Below, one piece after another: positions 55,272 to 63,687 of a stretch of DNA of 64,000 nt (its first letter is position 1; every line of letters starts with the position of its first letter). Origin of the DNA: Caulobacter sp031457805 (GTDB lineage: Bacteria; Pseudomonadota; Alphaproteobacteria; Caulobacterales; Caulobacteraceae); the NCBI RefSeq assembly GCF_031457805.1, contig NZ_JAVDXI010000001.1, positions 1 through 64,000 on the forward strand. Direction: 5' to 3'. Both the position numbers and the translations under genes were made by a program. A model generated the notes under the pieces. That model saw only the letters and a program-made list of their open reading frames with translations. It did not search any database and was not told where the DNA came from.

Positions 55272-56768
55272 TCAGGCCGGTTCCAGCACCTTCTCCGGCG
55301 CAGCCTTCGCGCTCGCGCCGGTCTTGCGGCCAAACTGCATGACGCCGTCCTCGACCTTGCCCATCCGCAGGGTCATCAGGTCCAACGCGTAGTTCTGATG
55401 CACCTTCCAGGGCTTGCGCGTCCCCTGCTTGGGGAACTGACCGATCGAGCGGGTGATGTAGCCCGACGAGAAGTCCAGCCACGGCGCGGCCTCGACCTCG
55501 CCGTCGAGGCGCGGCACGCAGTAGTCGGCGCCCGTGCGGTCCATGTGGTTGAGCAGGCGGCAGACATACTCGCTGGTCAGGTCAGCCTTCAGTGTCCAGC
55601 TGGCGTTGGTGTAGCCGAACACCGAGGCCAGGTTCGGCACGTCGCTGAACATCATGCCCTTGTAGCTCATCGACTGCGAAAGGTCGGCGACCTTGCCGTC
55701 GACCACGACCTCCATGCCGCTGAGCAACTGGAGTTGCAGGCCCGTGGCGGTGACAACGACATCGGCTTCGAGCGTCTTGCCGGACTTCAGCTGGATGCCA
55801 GTCTCGGTGAAGGTCTCGATGTGGTCGGTGACCACCGAGGCCGCGCCGCTCTTGAGCGCGTCGAACAGGTCGGCGTCCGGCACCAGGCAAAGGCGCTGAT
55901 CCCAGGGATTGTAGCGCGGGGTGAAGTGGGTCTCGACGTCGTAGTCGGGGCCAAGGTGCTCGCGCACCATGGAGAGCAGGCGTTCCTTGGTCTTCTCCGG
56001 CTTCTTGCGCGCCAGGTTGAAGAACAGGAGCTGGAACAGCACGTTCTTCCAGCGCGTGATGCCATAGGCGGTCATGGCTGGCAGCTTGGAGCGCAGCCAA
56101 TTGGCGATCCCGTCCTCGGCCGGGCGCGACACGACATAGGTCGGCGAGCGCTGCAGCATGGTGACGTGGGCGGCGGTCTTGGCCATCTCGGGCACCAGGG
56201 TCACGGCGGTGGCGCCGCTGCCGATCACCACGACCTTCTTGCCGCTATAGTCGAGGTCTTCGGGCCAGTGCTGCGGATGGACGATGCGACCCTTGAAGCG
56301 CTCGGTCCCGGCGAAGTCCGGCGTGTAGCCGGCCGAATAGCGGTAGTAGCCCGCGCACATGTGCAGGAAGCGGCAGGTGAAGGTCACGGGCTGGCCGTCG
56401 TGCTCGGCCTCAACGGTCCAGGTCGCCGTCTTCGTGGACCAGCTGGCGCGCTTGACCAGATGCTTGAAGCGGATGTGGCGGTCGATGTCGTGCTCGCGGG
56501 CGGTCTCGCGAACATAGTCGAGGATCGAGGGACCATCGGCGATGGCCTTGGCCGCCTTCCACGGCTTGAAGCTGTAGCCCAGCGTGTACATGTCGCTGTC
56601 GGAGCGGATGCCGGGATAGCGGAAGAGGTCCCAGGTGCCTCCGATCGCCTCGCGCCCTTCCAGGATCGCGTAGGTCTTGCCGGGGCAGTGCTTTTGCAGG
56701 TGGTACGCCGCGCCGATCCCTGACAGTCCCGCGCCCACGATCAGTACGTCGACATGCTGCATGGCCAT
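55272..56768 (-). CDS. Baeyer-Villiger-type flavin monooxygenase
   Basis: A 498-residue FAD/NADPH monooxygenase. The first Rossmann motif GAGLSG is at residues 12-17. The BVMO fingerprint F-x-G-x-x-x-H-x-x-x-W-P is complete at residues 158-169 (FKGRIVHPQHWP), and the second Rossmann motif GSGATA is near 183. These enzymes oxidise ketones or heteroatoms. ATG 56768 is preceded by GGGGGCGGG, and the longer frame to 56816 is not needed. The DUF2236 gene follows, so both may act on related lipids or terpenoids; the substrate is unknown. Confidence 0.9.
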   Translation of the reverse strand: MAMQHVDVLIVGAGLSGIGAAYHLQKHCPGKTYAILEGREAIGGTWDLFRYPGIRSDSDMYTLGYSFKPWKAAKAIADGPSILDYVRETAREHDIDRHIRFKHLVKRASWSTKTATWTVEAEHDGQPVTFTCRFLHMCAGYYRYSAGYTPDFAGTERFKGRIVHPQHWPEDLDYSGKKVVVIGSGATAVTLVPEMAKTAAHVTMLQRSPTYVVSRPAEDGIANWLRSKLPAMTAYGITRWKNVLFQLLFFNLARKKPEKTKERLLSMVREHLGPDYDVETHFTPRYNPWDQRLCLVPDADLFDALKSGAASVVTDHIETFTETGIQLKSGKTLEADVVVTATGLQLQLLSGMEVVVDGKVADLSQSMSYKGMMFSDVPNLASVFGYTNASWTLKADLTSEYVCRLLNHMDRTGADYCVPRLDGEVEAAPWLDFSSGYITRSIGQFPKQGTRKPWKVHQNYALDLMTLRMGKVEDGVMQFGRKTGASAKAAPEKVLEPA

Positions 56769-56965
56769 TCGTTTCCCGCCCCCTTTGGCAAGCGCCGCGC
56801 GCTTGCGTGGTCCCAACGCGTGCGCCCGACGGTTGACCCGACGCGGCTTATGTGAACGCTGTTCACCAACAAACGACCGTTTTGACCGAACGTCAACCAG
56901 GACCCGTCGGCGGCGATGCGGGTTTTGATTGCATACGGAAGGGGCGGGGGCTTAAGCGGTGTTCC

Positions 56966-57859
56966 ATGTCCCTTCGCGACTTTGGCCTTCTGGTGCTGAT
57001 CTGCCTGATCTGGGCCGGCAGCAACATCATCTCCAAGCTGGTGGTCGCCCACTGGGGTGTGCCGCCGCTGTATTACGCCGCCGTGCGCTTCGCCCTGGTG
57101 GCGATCCTGACCCTGCCCTGGCTGCTGCCCGCGCCCCGCCCGACCTGGCGGATGGTGCTGGTGGGTCTTCTGATGGGCGGCGGCAACTTCGCCCTGCTGT
57201 TCATGGGGTTCCAGACCGCCTCGCCGTCGGCGGCCTCGGTTGTGATCCAGGTCGGCGTGCCGTTCACCACCCTGCTGTCGGTGCTGATCCTGGGCGAGAA
57301 GATTCGCTGGCGCCGGGGCTTGGGCATCGCCCTGACCCTGCTGGGCGCGGTGGTGGTGATGTGGAGCCCCAAGGGGATCGAGCTATCGGCCGGCCTCTGG
57401 CTGATCGTGGCGGCGGCCTTCACCGGCTCGCTGGGCGCGGTGATGATGAAGCAGATCGAGGGCGTGAAACCGCTACAGTTCCAGGCCTGGGTCGGCTTCT
57501 CCTCGCTCTGGCCGCTGGCGGCGATGAGCGCCGTCATGGAGCCGGGGCAGGTGGCGGCGGGCTTCCACGCCGGCTGGCCGTTTGTCGCGGCGGTGGTGTT
57601 CTCGGCGGTGGTGGTTTCGATCCTGGCCCATACGGCCTATTACGGCCTGATCCAGCGCTATGAGGCCAATCTGATCGCGCCGCTGACCCTGATGACGCCG
57701 CTCTTCACGATCGGCCTGGGCGTGGTGGTCACCCATGACCACTTCGATCTGCGGATGGGGATCGGCGCGGCCCTGGCGCTGCTGGGCGTTCTGATCATCG
57801 CGCTTCGGCGGAATCAGGTCATGCCCCTGCTGACGTCCCTGCGGAGCCGCCTGCAATGA
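56966..57859 (+). CDS. EamA/DMT-family transporter
   Basis: A 297-residue inner-membrane protein with ten predicted TM segments in two EamA halves, each with about five helices. The first half begins LLVLICLIWAGSNIISK; the second half begins near residue 150 (GLWLIVAAAFTGSLGAVMMKQ). Family members export amino acids, nucleosides or metabolites; this substrate is unknown. ATG 56966 opens the first TM immediately; the frame from 56852 adds no hydrophobic segment. It overlaps the amidase gene by 4 nt. Confidence 0.88.
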   Translation: MSLRDFGLLVLICLIWAGSNIISKLVVAHWGVPPLYYAAVRFALVAILTLPWLLPAPRPTWRMVLVGLLMGGGNFALLFMGFQTASPSAASVVIQVGVPFTTLLSVLILGEKIRWRRGLGIALTLLGAVVVMWSPKGIELSAGLWLIVAAAFTGSLGAVMMKQIEGVKPLQFQAWVGFSSLWPLAAMSAVMEPGQVAAGFHAGWPFVAAVVFSAVVVSILAHTAYYGLIQRYEANLIAPLTLMTPLFTIGLGVVVTHDHFDLRMGIGAALALLGVLIIALRRNQVMPLLTSLRSRLQ

Positions 57860-58584
57860 GCCTGTCCCTGATCGAGGCCCCGTCGCCAAATTTCGACGCC
57901 CGCAAGGCCGTGCCCGACACGGTGATCCTGCACTATACCGGCATGGAGAGCGGCGAGGCGGCGATCGAGCGCCTGCGCGATCCCGAGGCCAAGGTCAGCG
58001 CGCACTATTGCGTCGAGGAGGACGGTCGGATCGTACGCCTCGTCCCCGAGGAACGCCGGGCCTGGCACGCCGGCGCGGCCTTCTGGAAGGGCGTCAAGGA
58101 CATCAACTCGGCCTCCATCGGGATCGAGATCGTCAATCCCGGCCACGAGTTCGGCTATCGCCCGTTCCCCGAGGTCCAGATCGCTGCAGTGATCAACCTG
58201 CTGGCCGACATCCGCTCGCGCTGGATGATCCCCGACAGCCGCATCCTCGGCCACTCCGACGTCGCCCCGGCGCGCAAGATCGATCCGGGCGAGCTCTTCC
58301 CCTGGAAGCGCCTCGCCGAGAGCGGCCATGGCCTGTGGATCGAGCCTGCGCCATCGCCCGGCGCGCCGCTGGGGCAGGGCGAGGAGGGGGCGGGCGTCTT
58401 TGCGCTGCAGGCTGGTTTGACGCGCCTGGGCTTCGACTGCGCCCCGACGGGCAAGTACGACGAATGGACCGCCACCGTCGTCTCGGCCTTCCAGCGCCAC
58501 TGGCTGCAGAGCCGCTTCGACGGGATCGCCGACGGCGAGACCCGGGCGCGCTTGGTAGGCCTGCTGCGGGCGGCGGCTGACTGA
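57856..58584 (+). CDS. N-acetylmuramoyl-L-alanine amidase (AmpD/AmiD-like)
   Basis: A 242-residue Zn amidase of the Amidase_2 family. ILHYTGM near residue 24 supplies the first zinc His, WHAGAA and IGIEIVNPG the core, and ILGHSDVAPARKIDPG the second His and catalytic region. Residues about 170-240 form a peptidoglycan-binding-like domain (LQAGLTRLGF...YDEWTATVVSAFQRHW). No signal peptide is seen, suggesting cytoplasmic muropeptide recycling (AmpD role), although AmiD-type envelope forms exist. It overlaps both neighbours by 1-4 nt, within a three-gene unit with the transporter and PaiB genes. Confidence 0.88.
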   Translation: MSLSLIEAPSPNFDARKAVPDTVILHYTGMESGEAAIERLRDPEAKVSAHYCVEEDGRIVRLVPEERRAWHAGAAFWKGVKDINSASIGIEIVNPGHEFGYRPFPEVQIAAVINLLADIRSRWMIPDSRILGHSDVAPARKIDPGELFPWKRLAESGHGLWIEPAPSPGAPLGQGEEGAGVFALQAGLTRLGFDCAPTGKYDEWTATVVSAFQRHWLQSRFDGIADGETRARLVGLLRAAAD

Positions 58585-59183
58585 TGCATCCGGCCAAGCC
58601 GTTTCATGTCGAGGATCGGGCGGTTCTGCTCGATTTCCTGCGGGCTCATGCGTTCGTGACGCTCGCCGCCAGCGTCGGCGGACGGCCCTTCGTGGCCCAG
58701 TCGCCGATCGTCATCCGCGAAGTGGAAGGCGAGATCGCCCTCGACTTCCACCTGTCGCGCGGCAACGTGCTGACGCCGCACCTGACCCAAGGCTTCCCGG
58801 CCATCGCGCTGGCGACCGGCCCCGACGCCTATGTCAGCCCCGACTGGTACGAGAGCCCCGACCAGGTGCCGACCTGGAACTATCTCTCCGTCGAGGCGGA
58901 GGGCTCGGTGGCGCCGCTGAATGAGGCCGAGCTGATCGCGCTGCTCGACGACCTGTCGGCCCAGGAAGAGGCCCGGCTTTCGCCGAAGACGCCCTGGACC
59001 CGCCACAAGATGAAGCCCGGCAAGTTCGACGCCCTGCTGCGCGGCATCCAGGGCGGGCGCCTGTTCGTCGAGCGCCTGGAGGGGACCTTCAAGCTCTCGC
59101 AGAACAAATCCGACGCCGACCGCTTGGGCGCGGCCAAGCGTCTGGGCGATCATCCGATCGCAGGGCTGATGCGCTCAATCTGA
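58584..59183 (+). CDS. PaiB-family FMN-binding protein
   Basis: A 199-residue PaiB-like protein with a split-barrel flavin fold. VTLAASVGGRPFVAQSPIVI near residue 26, FHLSRGNVLTPHL and YVSPDWYESPDQVPTWNY near residue 75-93 are the family blocks. PaiB of Bacillus is a negative regulator of sporulation and proteases, and other homologues are heme- or FMN-linked oxidoreductase-like proteins. ATG 58584 overlaps the amidase stop (TGATG). It is the last gene before the repeat and rnpB. Confidence 0.88.
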   Translation: MHPAKPFHVEDRAVLLDFLRAHAFVTLAASVGGRPFVAQSPIVIREVEGEIALDFHLSRGNVLTPHLTQGFPAIALATGPDAYVSPDWYESPDQVPTWNYLSVEAEGSVAPLNEAELIALLDDLSAQEEARLSPKTPWTRHKMKPGKFDALLRGIQGGRLFVERLEGTFKLSQNKSDADRLGAAKRLGDHPIAGLMRSI

Positions 59184-59186
59184 GCT

Positions 59187-59297
59187 TTCATCCCGGACAA
59201 GCGCGTAGCGCGCAGATCCGGGACCGCGGCAGACGCCGACGCTTCTCGCGGTCCCGGCTCTCCCCCCGGCTCGAGGCCGGGGTCCGGCCGGGATGAC
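59187..59297. repeat. Palindromic intergenic repeat R8 (GTCATCCCG family)
   Basis: TTTCATCCCGGACAAGCGCG at the left and CGGCCGGGATGACAT at the right, with inner GGGACCGCG / CGCGGTCCC arms. It lies between paiB and rnpB and matches R5 closely. Confidence 0.7.
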
Positions 59298-59341
59298 ATA
59301 TGAAAGTTGACCTCGCTGGCCAGCAAGGCCATTGAACCCCC

Positions 59342-59727
59342 GGACCAGATGGTCGGGCGGTCGCGTCGTCTTCGGACGCCGAGGAAAGTCCGGGCTCCAC
59401 GGTGACAAGGCGGTGGGTAACGCCCACCGGGAGCGATCCCAGGGATAGCGCCACAGAAAGCAAACCGCCTCCCGTTCGCGGGCGGTAAGGGTGAAAGGGT
59501 GGGGTAAGAGCCCACCGCGGACCTGGTGACAGGGACGGCATGGCAAGCCCCGCCTGGAGCAAGACCGAATAGGGACCCCGCGCCGACCTCGCGTCGGATA
59601 GGCCGTCACTGGCTGAGAGGGTCCGGGTAGGTCGCGAGAGCCGTCCAGCAATGGCCGGCCTAGAGGAATGATCGTCGCCGTCTCGCTAGAGGCGGAACAG
59701 AACCCGGCTTACAGATCATCTGGTCCC
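59342..59727 (+). ncRNA. rnpB: RNase P RNA
   Basis: A bacterial type A RNase P RNA. The conserved GAGGAAAGTCCGGGCTCC block is at about 59378, GGTAAGGGTGAAAGGGTGGGGTAAGAGCCCACC near 59486, and AGAGGAATGATCG with ACAGAACCCGGCTTAC near the 3' end. The ends pair: GGACCAGATG (59342-59351) with CATCTGGTCC (59717-59726). It cleaves the 5' leader from pre-tRNAs together with RnpA protein. No coding frame in this stretch is credible. Confidence 0.96.
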
Positions 59728-59730
59728 CTC

Positions 59731-59785
59731 AAATCCTTCCCCCAAGCGGGGGAGGCGGTCGCGAAGCGACCGGAGGGGGAAGGGT
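59731..59785. repeat. Half copy of the R2/R4 repeat
   Basis: AAATCCTTCCCCCAAGCGGGG with the GTCGCGAAGCGAC hairpin and GGAGGGGGAAGGG, i.e. the left half only. It starts within a few bases of the rnpB 3' end, so it could serve as its terminator or processing element. Confidence 0.65.
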
Positions 59786-59989
59786 TTGGCATGTCCGCTC
59801 GGCGCCCCTCTCCGCCACCTCTTCAACGTGGAGAGGGTTTTCCCCTCCCTCGCAATGGGCTCAAATGACACCGCGCGCCTCGCTCATTCGCGAGTTCTGT
59901 GTATGTTCTGTGTATTAACTTTCCGGCTCCGTGAACAACGGGTGCGACATCTTTGAAATTGCGATGAATTGCTCTGAGGTGTCATTGTA

Positions 59990-60014
59990 TCCCAGTTCAT
60001 CCCATGTTAACCCA
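59990..60014. promoter_or_regulatory. Triple MraZ-box repeat upstream of mraZ
   Basis: Three NCCCA units exactly 10 bp apart (59990-59994, 60000-60004, 60010-60014), i.e. TGGGN repeats with 5-nt spacers on the other strand. This is the reported MraZ operator form. It lies about 65-89 nt upstream of the mraZ start codon, indicating autoregulation of the dcw cluster. Confidence 0.8.
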
Positions 60015-60078
60015 ATTCTCGTCGGAGCGAGGGTGGTGGCTCGCTGACCGGCTTGGGTCTGGCGGGGTTTAAGCTTCA

Positions 60079-60546
60079 GTGTTTCTCTCGACGTTCGAGA
60101 AACAGCTCGACAGCAAGCGGCGCATCGTCGTGCCGCAGGAATTCCGCGCGGCCGTCTCGGGTCCCTTTGACGGCATCTTCTGCTTCCCCTCGATCGAGGC
60201 CGACTGCCTGGAGGCGGGCGGCAAGGCGCTGTTTGATCGCTACCAGGCCGTGATCGAGGAGATGCCGTTCGGCGATCCCGTCCGCACAGCGCTGGAGACC
60301 AGCATCCTGGGCGGCATGGCCCGGCTGACCTTTGATACAGCTGGTCGCATTACGCTGCCCGACCATCTGTGCGACATGTTCGGCCTTACGGATTCGGTGG
60401 CCGTCGTCGGTATGGGTGAGCGTTTTCAGATCTGGTCGCGCGAGGCCTTCCAGGCCCATCGCGCCCAGCAGCGTGATCTGGCGCGCGAAGGTCTGGCGGC
60501 CCTGCGCGCCCAACAGCGCGCCGCAAAGTTCGGAGGCGCAGCGTGA
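60079..60546 (+). CDS. mraZ: Transcriptional regulator MraZ
   Basis: A 155-residue MraZ with two SpoVT/AbrB-like repeats. The DNA-contact motifs are DSKRRIVVP near residue 11 and DTAGRITLP near residue 87. MraZ binds the dcw promoter as a ring-shaped oligomer and tunes expression of division and wall genes. The start codon is GTG 60079. It overlaps rsmH by 4 nt (GTGA). The three TGGGN repeats upstream support autoregulation. Confidence 0.95.
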   Translation: MFLSTFEKQLDSKRRIVVPQEFRAAVSGPFDGIFCFPSIEADCLEAGGKALFDRYQAVIEEMPFGDPVRTALETSILGGMARLTFDTAGRITLPDHLCDMFGLTDSVAVVGMGERFQIWSREAFQAHRAQQRDLAREGLAALRAQQRAAKFGGAA

Positions 60547-61478
60547 GCGCCGCCCCGCACATCTCGGTCCTGCTCGGCGAGGTCGTCGAGGCGCTGGACG
60601 CCAAGCCCGGTGACGTCGTCGTCGACGGCACCTTCGGGGCCGGCGGCTACACCCGCGCAGTGCTGTCGACCGGCGCAAGCGTCGTGGCGTTTGACCGCGA
60701 CCCGACCGTCCGCCAATTCGCCGAGGACTTGCCGGCCGACCGTTTCCGCCTGGTCCAGGCCCGCTTCTCCGAAATGTTCGACGAGCTAGGCGCGCAGAGC
60801 GTCGACGGGGTGATGCTGGATCTGGGCGTCTCATCGATGCAGCTGGACCAGGCCGAGCGCGGCTTTTCGTTCATGCGCGACGGCCCGCTGGACATGCGGA
60901 TGGGCGATACCGGCCCCACCGCCGCTGACCTCGTCAATACGCTCGACCAGACCGAGCTGGCGCGCATTCTCTATGTCTATGGCGAGGAGCACGCCTCGCG
61001 CCGTATCGCCAGCTTCATCGTCCGCCGCCGCGAGGAAAAGCCGTTCGAGCGCACCCTGGACCTGGCCGAGGTGATCGAGCGCGCCGTCGGCGGCCGCAAG
61101 GGCGCCAAGGTCCATCCGGCCACGCGCTCGTTCCAGGGCCTGCGCATCGCGGTCAATGACGAGCTGGGCGAGCTGGAGGCGGGTCTCGCGGCCGCCGAGC
61201 GGGTGCTCAAACCCGGCGGACGGCTGGTGGTGGTGACCTTCCACTCGCTGGAGGACCGCATCGTCAAGGCGTTCCTGGCCGAGCGGGCCGGGCGCACGCC
61301 GGGCGGCTCGCGCCATGCGCCGCCGGTCCAGGCGGGCGCGGCGCCTAGCTTCCAGCTGATCTCCAACAAGGCCATCGCCCCGAGCGAGGCCGAGCTGGCC
61401 GTCAACCCGCGCGCCCGATCCTCGAAGCTGCGCGCAGCCGTCCGCACCGACGCTCCCGTATGGGGGGTCTCCGCATGA
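60543..61478 (+). CDS. rsmH: 16S rRNA (cytosine-1402-N4)-methyltransferase
   Basis: A 311-residue RsmH (MraW). The SAM motif VVDGTFGAGGYTRA is at residues 22-35, with MLDLGVSSMQLD near residue 98 and HPATRSFQGLRIAVN near residue 195. VTFHSLEDRIVK near residue 234 is the other conserved block. It methylates C1402 of 16S rRNA in the 30S P site. The GTG start overlaps mraZ by 4 nt, and the end overlaps ftsL by 4 nt (ATGA). Confidence 0.96.
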   Translation: MSAAPHISVLLGEVVEALDAKPGDVVVDGTFGAGGYTRAVLSTGASVVAFDRDPTVRQFAEDLPADRFRLVQARFSEMFDELGAQSVDGVMLDLGVSSMQLDQAERGFSFMRDGPLDMRMGDTGPTAADLVNTLDQTELARILYVYGEEHASRRIASFIVRRREEKPFERTLDLAEVIERAVGGRKGAKVHPATRSFQGLRIAVNDELGELEAGLAAAERVLKPGGRLVVVTFHSLEDRIVKAFLAERAGRTPGGSRHAPPVQAGAAPSFQLISNKAIAPSEAELAVNPRARSSKLRAAVRTDAPVWGVSA

Positions 61479-61921
61479 CCGCCGTGGGCGTGTTCAACCG
61501 CCGGGTCCGGGGCTTCCGTGTCGTGGAGGTGGTGGGGCTGTGCATCCTGCTCAGCCTGGTCACCGGCGTCTATCTGGCCAAGACCTTCGCCGGCCGCGAG
61601 CGTCAGGAGATCGCCCGCATCGAGCAGGAGATCGAGGAGGAGGCCGCTCGTAAGCGATTGCTGGCCGCCGAGGTCGCGCACCTCGAACAGCCTCGCCGCA
61701 TCGAGCAACTGGCGCAGATGATGCAGCTGAAGCCGATCGCGCCGGACCACGAGATCACCGAAGACGCCCTGATCGACGTTGCGCGCCGCCGCGAGTTGCC
61801 CAAGGCGCCGGTATCCGCCGCGCCGGTCACGCCTGAGACGCTGGCGGCCGACGGGCCGGAGGCCTTGCCGGACGATGCTGCAGTCCCGCCGCCGCCCGCC
61901 GTGCAAGGGGTTTTGCGATGA
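61475..61921 (+). CDS. ftsL: Cell division protein FtsL
   Basis: A 148-residue bitopic membrane protein. A single TM segment lies near residues 17-38 (VVEVVGLCILLSLVTGVYLAK), followed by a periplasmic coiled coil (RERQEIARIEQEIEEEAARKRLLAAEVAHLEQ) and a Pro/Ala-rich tail. FtsL joins FtsB and FtsQ to activate FtsWI septal synthesis. ATG 61475 overlaps the rsmH stop, so I use it over the longer frame from 61460. Identity rests on topology and on its place between rsmH and ftsI. Confidence 0.9.
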   Translation: MTAVGVFNRRVRGFRVVEVVGLCILLSLVTGVYLAKTFAGRERQEIARIEQEIEEEAARKRLLAAEVAHLEQPRRIEQLAQMMQLKPIAPDHEITEDALIDVARRRELPKAPVSAAPVTPETLAADGPEALPDDAAVPPPPAVQGVLR

Positions 61922-63687
61922 GCCTCTCGAACCTGGGTCCCGGCGGCGTTCAATCTCCGCTCTGGCGATGGGTGGTCGAGCGCGTCTGGCGGCTGGAGCA
62001 TGCCTTCGAGCGCTCGCGCGCCGCCGCCCGGCCCGAGGACGACACCCGCATCCGGATTTTCCTGGTCATGGGCTTCTTCGGCCTGTGCTTTGTCGGGGTG
62101 AGCCTGGGCGCGGGCTGGTCGGCGCTCTTCTCGCGCGCGGGGCAGGGCAACGGCTACACCCTGGGCGTCGAGGGCGCTCGGGGCGACGTGGTTGATCGCA
62201 ATGGCGCGCTGTTGGCCGTGGATCTGGCCCACTATGCGCTCTACGTCGATCCTCGCGAGGTGTGGGACGCCAAGGAGACCCGCGCGGCGCTCGGCAAGGC
62301 CTTGCCGCAAGTGCCCGCCAAACGTCTCGACAAGGCGGTTTTTGGCGATCACCGCGCCTTCGTCCTGGGCGGTCTGACGCCGGACGAGAAGGACGCCATC
62401 TTCAACCTGGGTCTGCCGGGCGTGTCGTTCGAGGAGCAGGAGCGGCGGATGTATCCGCTGGGCCCGACGGCGGCGCATCTGATCGGCTTTGTCGACAGCG
62501 GCGGCAAGGGCCTGGCCGGCGCCGAGCGCGCTCTGGATGATCCCATCCGCAAGGCCGCCGGCGGCCAAGGCGGGCCCACCCAGCTGTCGATCGACGTGCG
62601 CGTGCAGGCGGCGCTCGAGGACGAGCTGCGCAAGGCCGCCGAGGAATTCACGCCCAAGGGCGCTGTTGGCCTCGTGACCAATGTCCACACGGGCGAAATC
62701 CTAGGCATTGCCAGCTGGCCCGACTACGACGCCAACGAGGCGGGCGCGGCCACCAACGATCAGCGCCTCAACCGCGCCGCCGCCTCCGTCTATGAGATGG
62801 GGTCGACGTTCAAGGCTTTTACGGTGGCGATCGGTCTCGACACCGGAGTGGCCACGGCCGCTTCGACCTTTGACGCCCGTGAGCCCTACAAGCTGGGTTA
62901 CCGCACGATCCACGATTATCACGCCACGCGGGCGGTGCTGAACCTCGTCGAGGTCTTCCAGCACTCGTCGAACATCGGCACGGCGATGCTGGCCGAGCGC
63001 GTGGGTGGCCAGCGCCTCAGCCAGTACTTCATCAATCTGGGCCTGACAAAGCCGGCCAAGGTCGAGCTGCAGGAGTCGGCGCGCCCCTTGACCCCTCGTA
63101 AGTGGGACCAGGACACCGTGGCCTCGACCTCGTTCGGTCACGGCATGAATATCTCGCCGCTGGCTCTGGCCCAGGCGATGAACGCGCTGCTGAATGGCGG
63201 CGAGATGCGCCCCCTGACGATCCGCAAGCTGCCGGCGGGCGTGCGCCCCGAAGGCAAGCGCGTGCTGTCGGAGCACACCTCGGCCGAGATGCTCAAGATC
63301 ATGCGCGCCAATGTCATCCCCGGCGAAGGGGGGAGCGGCGGCAAGGCTGACGTGCCCGGGCTCTCGGTCGGCGGCAAGACCGGCACAGGCGAGAAGTACG
63401 ACCCGGCGATCCGGCGCTACAACCACCAGCGTCAGGTCTCGTCGTTCGCCGCCACCTTCCCGACCGATGGCCCCTTGGAGGCCGACCGCTATTTCGTGCT
63501 GATCCTGCTGGACGAGCCTAAGGGCAACGCCAGGTCGTTCGGCTTCTCGACCGGCGGCTGGGTCGCCGCGCCGGCGGCGGGCCGGGTGATCGAACGCATC
63601 GCGCCGTTCCTCGGCGTCAAACGCAAGACCGAGCTGGTGACCATCGCCAGTTCGCCCAAGAACGCCGCGCCGGAGGCGGGCCTATGA
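61918..63687 (+). CDS. ftsI: Septal peptidoglycan transpeptidase FtsI (PBP3)
   Basis: A 589-residue class B PBP. A short cytoplasmic N-terminus and one TM (about residues 43-65) precede the pedestal domain. The transpeptidase motifs are Ser296-Thr-Phe-Lys, Ser350-Ser-Asn352 and Lys487-Thr-Gly. It cross-links septal peptidoglycan at the divisome together with FtsW. The length and order are as in Caulobacter FtsI. The start overlaps ftsL by 4 nt and the stop overlaps murE by 4 nt, all within the coupled dcw cluster. Confidence 0.96.
   Translation: MSLSNLGPGGVQSPLWRWVVERVWRLEHAFERSRAAARPEDDTRIRIFLVMGFFGLCFVGVSLGAGWSALFSRAGQGNGYTLGVEGARGDVVDRNGALLAVDLAHYALYVDPREVWDAKETRAALGKALPQVPAKRLDKAVFGDHRAFVLGGLTPDEKDAIFNLGLPGVSFEEQERRMYPLGPTAAHLIGFVDSGGKGLAGAERALDDPIRKAAGGQGGPTQLSIDVRVQAALEDELRKAAEEFTPKGAVGLVTNVHTGEILGIASWPDYDANEAGAATNDQRLNRAAASVYEMGSTFKAFTVAIGLDTGVATAASTFDAREPYKLGYRTIHDYHATRAVLNLVEVFQHSSNIGTAMLAERVGGQRLSQYFINLGLTKPAKVELQESARPLTPRKWDQDTVASTSFGHGMNISPLALAQAMNALLNGGEMRPLTIRKLPAGVRPEGKRVLSEHTSAEMLKIMRANVIPGEGGSGGKADVPGLSVGGKTGTGEKYDPAIRRYNHQRQVSSFAATFPTDGPLEADRYFVLILLDEPKGNARSFGFSTGGWVAAPAAGRVIERIAPFLGVKRKTELVTIASSPKNAAPEAGL

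Larger units (their letters stand above)
59728..60078. other. 351-bp region between rnpB and mraZ
   Basis: No gene is seen. It holds a half copy of the R2/R4 repeat (59731-59785), a GAGAGGG hairpin (about 59806-59852), an AT-richer stretch (59895-60000) likely to contain the mraZ promoter, and the MraZ-type triple repeat (59990-60014). Confidence 0.65.
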
